A DNA stretch of 64,000 nucleotides from Eupeodes corollae (taxonomy: Eukaryota > Arthropoda > Insecta > Diptera > Syrphidae): the NCBI RefSeq assembly GCF_945859685.1, contig NC_079147.1, positions 90,016,315 through 90,080,314 on the forward strand. The letters run 5' to 3'. The position numbers were made by a program, and so were the translations under genes. The notes under the pieces are model-generated. The model made no database searches. It worked only from the letters and a program-made list of their open reading frames with translations, and was not told where the DNA came from. This document shows, in pieces, positions 57,708 to 64,000 of the stretch (positions within the stretch are counted from its first letter, which is position 1; each line of letters opens with the position of its first letter).

Positions 57708-60160
57708 CATTTAGATTTCTTCAGGAACTTTAACTGGGCACATACTTGGCATGCATATTCAAGATGAGGACGGACTGAAGAAATGTAAAGCGCTTTAGTT
57801 ACATATGGGTTGGAAAATTCTTTTGACCATCTCTTATTAAAACCGAGATATCTATTAGCTTTATTAATAATTTGGTCAAAATGGGAATGGAAGGTGTTTG
57901 TCACACATAATACCAAGATCTCTAATAGAATCGACTACGTTGAAGGCGTCATTAAGGAAGTAGTATACTCTATGAGATGGGATTTGTTTGCTCGAAAAGG
58001 TCATTTGTTTACTTTTACCTTCATTTAACTCTAGGAAATTATGCAAGCACCAAATAAAAAAGATATAAAGATCATTTTGTAAAAGTAAGAAATCAGATGG
58101 AGTAGAGATAATGTTAAAAATGTTCTTATCATTCGCAAACATTAGGATATCTGAGTTTTTTAATTTTAGACAGATATCGTTAACAGATAAGACGAAGATA
58201 GGGGGGCCAAGGTGACTACCTTGTGGGACTCCAGAAGTTGCATGTATAGGACTGGAGACTGAGTTACGGAAAAGGACTCTATAAGTTCTATTCGCGTGAT
58301 AGGAGCTTATCCAGTTTATAAATATAGATTAAAAGCCTAAGGCTCTTAGTTTGAGATAAATTATCTTATGGGATATTTTATCAAAGGGTTTGCTGTAATC
58401 AGTGTATACAACATCAACTTCTTTGGATATAAATTCAATTAAGTTAGTCGTAGTGGATCTACCTTTAAGAAAACCATGTTGACAGGGGAGAATAAAGGCT
58501 TGCAATGGAAATAAACGGAATCATAAACTAAGCTTTCAAAAAGTTTTGGAATGCATGAAAGTTTGGCAATAGGTCTATAATTGTTAATTTCAATTTTATT
58601 GCCTTGTTTATGAATGGGAAATATAAGTGAATCTTTCCATATATGAGGAAACACACCTTGGGAAAGAGAGAGTTCAAAGAGTGCAGTTAGAGGCTTTGAC
58701 AGAGAACGCATACAATTTTTTAGAACAACTGATGGGACGCCATCAGGACCAGGGCTAAAGTTTTCTTTGAGGCTTACGATTTTGGCAAGTACCATTTCTT
58801 CAGTTATTGTAAACGATGAAATTGAGATTTGAGTGCAACTATCTAAATAACTACAGAAGTGTGGATCAGGATCATGCAGATGTTCAGTATACGATTTGCT
58901 TAAGTAATTAGCAAATAGATTTGATATTGTTGTTGGATCAGAGGAGATTATGTTGGAGAAACTCATTGAAAATGGAAACCATTCAGATTTTCGTTTGACA
59001 TTTATAAACTTAAAAAATTTCCTTGCATCAGAAAGAAAGTTATTTTTCATTTGGTTAAGGTATTGGTTATAAAGGGATTCCCTTAATTCATAGCAAGAAT
59101 TATAGTCGATAAGATAGTTGTTGTGATCAGTATCAGATTTGGACTGTAAAAAGATCTTCCAAAGCTTGTTGCGGGTATTTCTTAGGCTACGGAGCTCTCT
59201 GTTGTACCAAGGGGGAGCAGAGGTGAAATCTTTTCTACGAGAGAACGGTACAGATTCTTCAATACAGTACGAAAGAATCAAATAAAACCAATTTGTAAGG
59301 GACTCAACTGTTAAGTGGAGGGATCTTAATTCAAAGTCGGCTGAGCTAAGAAGATTGTTAAGTTTGGAGAAATCATCCCTACGAAAATCATAACAGTAAT
59401 TCTCCATTTCAAAAAAGTTGTTTTCAAATTCAATGGGGAAGGAGAGATTAAGGGGAGGATGATAGCGATCCAAGGTTGAGAGAAGGTGAGGGCTCGCGGA
59501 GACAACACAGTTATCGCAATCAGATGAGAATATGAGATCGAGGTGTCTCCCCATAAAGTTTGCTACTCCATTTAGTTGAAAAAGACCACAATCAGACAGA
59601 CGATCAATGATAAGCGATTCAGATTCAAAAGAGATATTAGTTGGAAAGAAGGATGTCTGATCATCTGAGATGGATCAATTGAGATGGGGAAGATAAAAGG
59701 CTCCAAGAACGATGATCAAATCATTAGGTTGCACTAATTCAAGCAGATAATCAATGGCATAAGCAGCGACCTGGTATGCTTTAATTTGTTGGGCTGGTCG
59801 AATACAACAACAAAGGACAAAAAGACAAAACTAAGTCAGTGTAACCTTAGCTGATACACCTTCAAATTCGATTGAAGTGGGAATACGCAGTAATGAACTT
59901 TCAAAATTACTAGTGATAGCTAAAAGCACACCACGATCGTGTGTAATACTCGCATATTCCACGACATCCATTCGATAGATGCAATAGAATTTCGTGAAGA
60001 GTTCAGTACTAAGGATATCAGGTTTGAGGTTGGTTTCGCTATGGGCAAAGATGTCATAAGGAAGGTTTTGGGAGTTATTAAAGACGGCAGAAGTTTTAGA
60101 CCTTAACCCTCTTACATTTTGATAGTAAAGGCTAAGACATTTAGCTTTAGTGGTCTTTTG
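57708..60160 (-). pseudogene. Jockey/CR1-type LINE ORF2, nearly complete
   Basis: The minus strand runs from an endonuclease start LSLYYQNVRGLRSKTSAVFN (about 60080-60135) through HSETNLKPDI, VLGAFYLPHLN (usually GDFNLP, altered) and the 371-residue frame 59554-58439. That frame holds APPWYNRELRSLRNTRNKLW, FSPGPDGVPSVVLKNC and IHKQGNKIEINNYRPIAKLS. After a frameshift near 58470 come GRSTTTNLIEF, VDVVYTDYSKPFDKI (first catalytic Asp), SGVPQGSHLGPP and LMFANDKNIF, where the FADD box is FAND. After another shift come ALYISSVRPHLEYACQV. It ends at the duplicated segment, so the 3' end is truncated. Confidence 0.85.
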
Positions 60161-60161
60161 G

Positions 60162-60420
60162 TTAGGAGCGATAGTATTTCTTCATATCTGCACTGGATTT
60201 TTGGATATGAGATATGAGTCGTTTTGAAGAGATACACGAAAAGGTTAGGTCTTCTCTCACTTTTTGAGGAGAAATTTCAAGGCCATCATGAAATTTCACG
60301 AATATTTCCATAAGTGCATCACGTTTGGTAGGGAGGCCTTCTTGTGAGATTAAAACCTTAATGGTTGTATTTGTTTTACCTTCAAAGCAAACAGAATCTG
60401 GTTTGTCGTGCAGGAAAGCT
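60162..60420 (-). pseudogene. probable LINE ORF1 C-terminal piece
   Basis: Immediately upstream of ORF2 on the same strand, a frame reads LAFLHDKPDSVCFEGKTNTT, LISQEGLPTKRDALMEIFVK and KKYYRS before its stop. Position and spacing suggest the tail of ORF1 of the same LINE, but I do not recognise a nucleic-acid-binding motif. The frame is cut at about 60420 where rptA sequence begins. Confidence 0.45.
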
Positions 60421-60573
60421 AGGTGTGTACGTACGTTCGTACGTTTTTTCGTCGTTAATAGCTCAAGAACCAGCAGAGATATCGACTGAAAATGAATTTT
60501 GCTATACATCTCATATGTATATATAACATAAATATATATCTCAAGAAAATTGTGTGGGTGTTTTTTTTCCCAA
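60420..60573 (+). repeat. rptA fragment
   Basis: GTACGTACGTTCGTACG and AATAGCTCAAGAACCAGCAG through ATATCGAC, then CTCAAGAAAATTGTGTGGGT, matches the 5' half of rptA. It breaks off at the second copy of the 0.9-kb segment. Confidence 0.75.
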
Positions 60574-61484
60574 TGTTTAAATGTTGTTTGAAGTGCCTGT
60601 CTGAAAGAATACATTAACGGCATTTCGATTACATTTTTAAAAAAGTTTTAAAAACTGATGAACCATTTTGTGTTCTGTGTCCGTTCCCCCTTTTGATTTG
60701 GTTAACGAGCGAAGTCACCTACAAGGGTAGATGTTTTTTTTTGTTTTAATATAAACTGAGGACACCAGCTTCGGAATTTTTAATGAAGTTTAAAATTAGC
60801 ATAATAAGGTTTTAAAATACTAATTCTACACACAAAGTGGTTCATTGAAAAACCGACCATATTCTCAAAGGTATAAAAAATAGGGTAACATCATACTCGA
60901 TTCAGTCCTTAGCTATTCCTTTTAGCAATTTACATACATATACTCGTATACATACGTATGTAAACAGAATTATTTTCAATTAAGATAGTTTGAGACTTGA
61001 GAGGTATAAGGTACCTCCTGTTATCAGTTTTATCTTCCCCTTTGATGTTCTTAAATGATAATTTTGTTCCCAAATTAAGGAAGCAGATGAACACCAGATT
61101 TTGTATTCTAAAAATAAAATGTTACAATTTGTGACGCATTGCAGTTCAAGTAGACAAATTTAGGCAAAAACGTTAAGTTTTTGAATTGAATTTCCAATAC
61201 CGCGACACAAAAAACTGGTAATTTTTTTCCCAGGTCACAAAACTAAAATGAGTTTACGAGAAATGCGATTTCCTTTTATAACATTGTTCAAAATTGCATA
61301 CATGTACACACACAAAAAGGTGATAATGTAAACCAAATTTTGCAGCAGCATTTTAACCGTCTTTTCATTCTTATTGTCAGTTGTGACTTTGATATGAAAC
61401 TATTTTGACTCGTTTCTTACCTCTGATCCTAAAAAATATGCGATCAGAACCGTATCCCAATATAAGAAAGTGAAGTGGGAGGGT
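60574..61484 (+). repeat. 0.9-kb duplicated segment, copy 2
   Basis: Matches 56846-57707 in order and orientation. It carries small extra pieces, for example an AATAGGGTAACATCATAC stretch near 60878 and an ACATTGTTCAAAATTGCATA stretch near 61280. It is followed at once by the start of an rptA copy. Confidence 0.85.
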
Positions 61485-63228
61485 CCCAAAGGAAGTTATG
61501 CATTGTAATTTCTCCGATTTGTCAAATTGAAAATTTTGACATTTCTCGACGTATCAAGGTCCATAGAGTCGAAATAAAACATTTAAGAAAGAGGCTGTGG
61601 ATGCGTGTGTACGTAAGTTCTTACGTTTTTTTCGTCGCCCGTAGCAGAGATATCGACTTCAAATAAATTTTATTATACAGATAATATTGCAGAAAAGGGC
61701 TCTCAAGAAAATTGCGTTGGTGGTTTTTTTACCATAGCAGTTTAAAAAAAGTAGTACCCTTAGCGTGCATTGGACTGTCATGCAAGTTGTCTTGGGTTCA
61801 ATCCCTGCCTGTGCCACCTAACTTTTTCACGGGTACTGCCTCTTGAGAGGAATTGACAAATCCTCCAAGAGTTATTCTTGTCATGAAAAAGAGCTTTCTC
61901 AAATTAGCCGTTCGGATACGGCATATAAACTGTAGGTCCCCCCCATTGCTGACAACACTACTCGCACACAGGAATGGCTGAGAGTTGTAAGTCACTGGGC
62001 CCGGGTCATTTTTCAGTTGTAAGATATATTTCAAATACCAAATCTCTGTGCAAGCTGCGTACTAGGCAAATTTTTGTAGAGCCTTAATCTATGAAAAAAT
62101 AAAGTATCTATCTATCTCTAAAAAAAAACATCAATTGTTTGTCATATAGTTGAAATGTAAAAATTTAAATCTAGGCTCTGGTAGACTGTTGCCCCACCTA
62201 ATTTATTTACTTATTTAGTTTAAAAAAGGTGAACATTTTGGTTAACCCTAAATATCTTACGAACCAAAAATGCAAGAGACTTGAATTAAATTTAATATAA
62301 AATATTCTAATATTATATAAAACAAGTACATTTTTGAAAACAATCCAATTAACGGTTTTTTTTTTTAATCAAAAAAACTGAAAAAAAAAATGTTCACCTC
62401 GAAAATTTTACGAATACAAAATGATTTTATCGCCAAAACAATTTTTTGCAATGAAAAATAACTTTTTTAACATTTGGTTAAATTTTGAGAAACAGTATTT
62501 TTTATAAAAAATAAAAACCTAATAAAAATTGAATTTCGATTTGAATATCTTTCCAATTTCTGAGATTATGGCTTCCAACTTATTTAATCGTATAACAAAT
62601 ATTGTTTTCAACATACTGAAAAATTAAAACCTAAACAAAAAAATGTATTAATATTGGAAAACATTGATTTTCGTTTCAAATATCTTTTTAAAACTTTGAG
62701 ATATTGGCTTTAAACTACTTTCATCTTAAAAAAAATGCTGTCAATATTCAGTACAATTTTGAGAGAAATCAAATTGACAGTTTTTTTACAAAAATAAAAA
62801 CCTAAACAAAAAAATTAATAAAATTTTGTAAACATTTACTTACGACTCAAATAGCTTTTAATAATTAAAAAAAATGTGTCTTTAAACTCTTTATATTTCA
62901 CAGAAAATATTGTTTTCAGTAGTTTTTTTTTATAAAAATACAACAATAGTACGCTAATTTGGTAAAAATTGAAATTCGGTTCTTGATATCTCTCAAATTA
63001 ATTTTATTCATCCAATTTTTAAAATTTAAGAAATTCTTCTAAAATTTGTTTTCGAATAAAAATCTATTTTAAAAAAACTAGATTTTCAAATTAAACTTTT
63101 TCGTTACATGAAAAATATTGTTGGCCATTTTCAAATTTTGCAACACAACATGAAAACCAACAAAGCAAGACAAATCGACAGACGGCATGGAAAGTTAACA
63201 GTGTGGGTCGCATCCCAGCCTTTTTTTT
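61485..63228 (+). repeat. rptA copy, full length, interrupted by a SINE
   Basis: Starts CCCAAAGGAAGTTATGCATT and ends AAGTTAACAGTGTGGGTCGC followed by ATCCCAGCC. With the SINE removed it is about 1.28 kb. Several AATAAAAACCTAA modules occur in the body at roughly 150-bp spacing. This is the best copy for defining both rptA ends. Confidence 0.85.
61752..62216 (+). mobile_element. tRNA-derived SINE, complete, with target duplication
   Basis: AGTTTAAAAAAAG (61739-61751) and AGTTTAAAAAAGG (62217-62229) flank it, an approximately 12-bp duplication of rptA sequence. The head has TTAGCGTGCATTGGACTGTC (A box) and GGGTTCAATCCCTGCC with TGTGCCACC (B box and acceptor-like end). The body has the family blocks (GAGGAATTGACAAAT, TCATGAAAAAGAGC, CGTTCGGATACGGC, CACACAGGAATGGC). 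A second part (62040-62216) ends GTTGCCCCACCTAATTTATT plus TACTTATTT. At about 465 bp it is long for a tRNA SINE, so a secondary insertion may lie inside near 62040-62180. Confidence 0.8.
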
Positions 63229-63249
63229 CTTTGGGGAATGAGAAATAGG

Positions 63250-64000
63250 GTAACATCTATCAAACTCAAAGAAAACTCATTATTTGATTTGATTCCTCTG
63301 AGGAAAACCGGAATAAGTTCAAACAAGCTAGAAAGACCTGTAACGAACATATTCGAGCATTACATTTTTACATGACCAGTAATTATGGAAGAAAAAAAAC
63401 TGCAATGTCATAGTCAATTTTTTAAGCTCAATTGATAAAGCCAATTTGCTGGCAGACCAGTTTTCTCTTAATTTTATGCTGCTAATGAGTGACATGAATT
63501 CTCCTCTACTCGAACGCTTAAACGATATCATGGGACTTATATTTTTTCGCGCTGGTTCAGTTGCAAGAGTACTTAGGTTAGGTTAGAATAGTAGCCCCGC
63601 TATTGTTTTGAAGAGGTGTTCTTGAACGAAAAACCACTGCGTAATCTTTTGCATCTGTCCTATTCTACTGGTCTCGTTCCGAGTGGATGGAAACCCGCAT
63701 TTGTCCAGCCTGTTTCTAAAAAAGGCATGACTATCTTTTGTAGCAATAGATCCACTGGTGAAATCATGGTTTATCCACCGAAAAGTGGAACAAATCTCCA
63801 AATCGTTAGAGTTTAGAGCATTTCATAGAGTTTGTAATCAAGCTCTCTTATCCAAAATGCGTGCATTTGGTATTATTGAACCTCTTCTTCGTTGGGTTAG
63901 CAATTACCTTTCGGACCGTTCAATTCAAGTAGTATTGGACGGATATCCACAAAATAATTGCTATTGTGCCCCAACGCTCCGTTTTGTTTCCGACGCTCTT
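63250..64000 (+). pseudogene. CR1-like LINE, RT region, runs off the window
   Basis: On the plus strand, broken frames read EENRNKFKQARKTCNEHIRA (63300-63350), YFFALVQLQEYLG (63540-63580), LRNLLHLSYSTGLVPSGWKP and AFVQPVSKKG (63637-63725), then a jump to NRSTGEIMVY (63742), and LLSKMRAFGII and RWVSNYLSDRSIQVVLDGY (63845-63950). The jump loses the NYRPISICS block and the RSTG/ISKAFD blocks are damaged. This is the same family as the copies at 9.1, 12.9-14.8 and 37-38 kb, here in the opposite orientation. Confidence 0.8.

Noticed and set aside
56846..61484. The two 0.9-kb repeats as LTRs of one retrotransposon
   Set aside because: The interior carries a non-LTR reverse transcriptase on the opposite strand, and no primer site or polypurine tract was seen.

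Overview
The window looks like non-coding, transposon-filled DNA from an insect, most likely a higher fly (Diptera, Brachycera). It is AT-rich. No ordinary host gene, rRNA or tRNA gene was recognised on either strand. Almost every coding trace is a broken mobile-element gene: CR1/Jockey-type, RTE-type and I-type (RNase H-bearing) LINEs, Ty1/copia and Ty3/gypsy pol, several Tc1/mariner-type transposases, a Helitron helicase and tRNA-derived SINEs. The mix of families suggests a fly, but the species cannot be fixed from this sequence alone.

Layout. 1-4.2 kb holds Tc1-like and mariner-like relics and a SINE. 4.2-9.1 kb is a minus-strand Jockey-type LINE split by an element of about 3.4 kb (about 5195-8560). 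That element carries arrays of a CGGTT-containing motif around a minus-strand gene with intact splice sites. 9.1-10.1 kb holds two LINE tails. 12.9-14.8 kb is a CR1-like LINE with a complete 749-bp TTAA-flanked MITE inside it. 17.8-19.7 kb is a mariner relic interrupted by a copia pol relic. 21.2-23.1 kb is a Helitron with both ends and a decayed helicase. 24.5-27.3 kb, 31.1-31.7 kb, 33.4-34.5 kb, 47.0-50.1 kb and 60.4-63.2 kb contain copies, some foldback, of one non-coding repeat family, called rptA here.

37-38 kb is a second CR1-like LINE copy that serves as the empty-site paralogue of the MITE insertion. 39.1-43.8 kb is an I-type LINE RNase H region split by a nearly full-length but dead RTE-type LINE with a 14-bp target-site duplication. 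45.1-45.7 kb is a 597-bp mariner deletion derivative with both ends. 47.0-48.4 kb is an almost complete mariner inserted into rptA. 52.6-55.6 kb is a minus-strand gypsy gag-pol relic. 56.8-61.5 kb has two copies of an approximately 0.9-kb segment flanking a minus-strand LINE. 63.2-64.0 kb is a CR1-like LINE that runs off the window.

The most unusual object is the repeat-flanked element at about 5.2-8.6 kb. It has a three-exon gene that stays open after splicing, yet its ends do not match a transposon superfamily I can name. Everything else reads as successive layers of insertion, and several junctions (TTAA, TA, A/T, and the 12-14-bp duplications) can be read directly. All family assignments come from motif recognition by eye; no database search was run.
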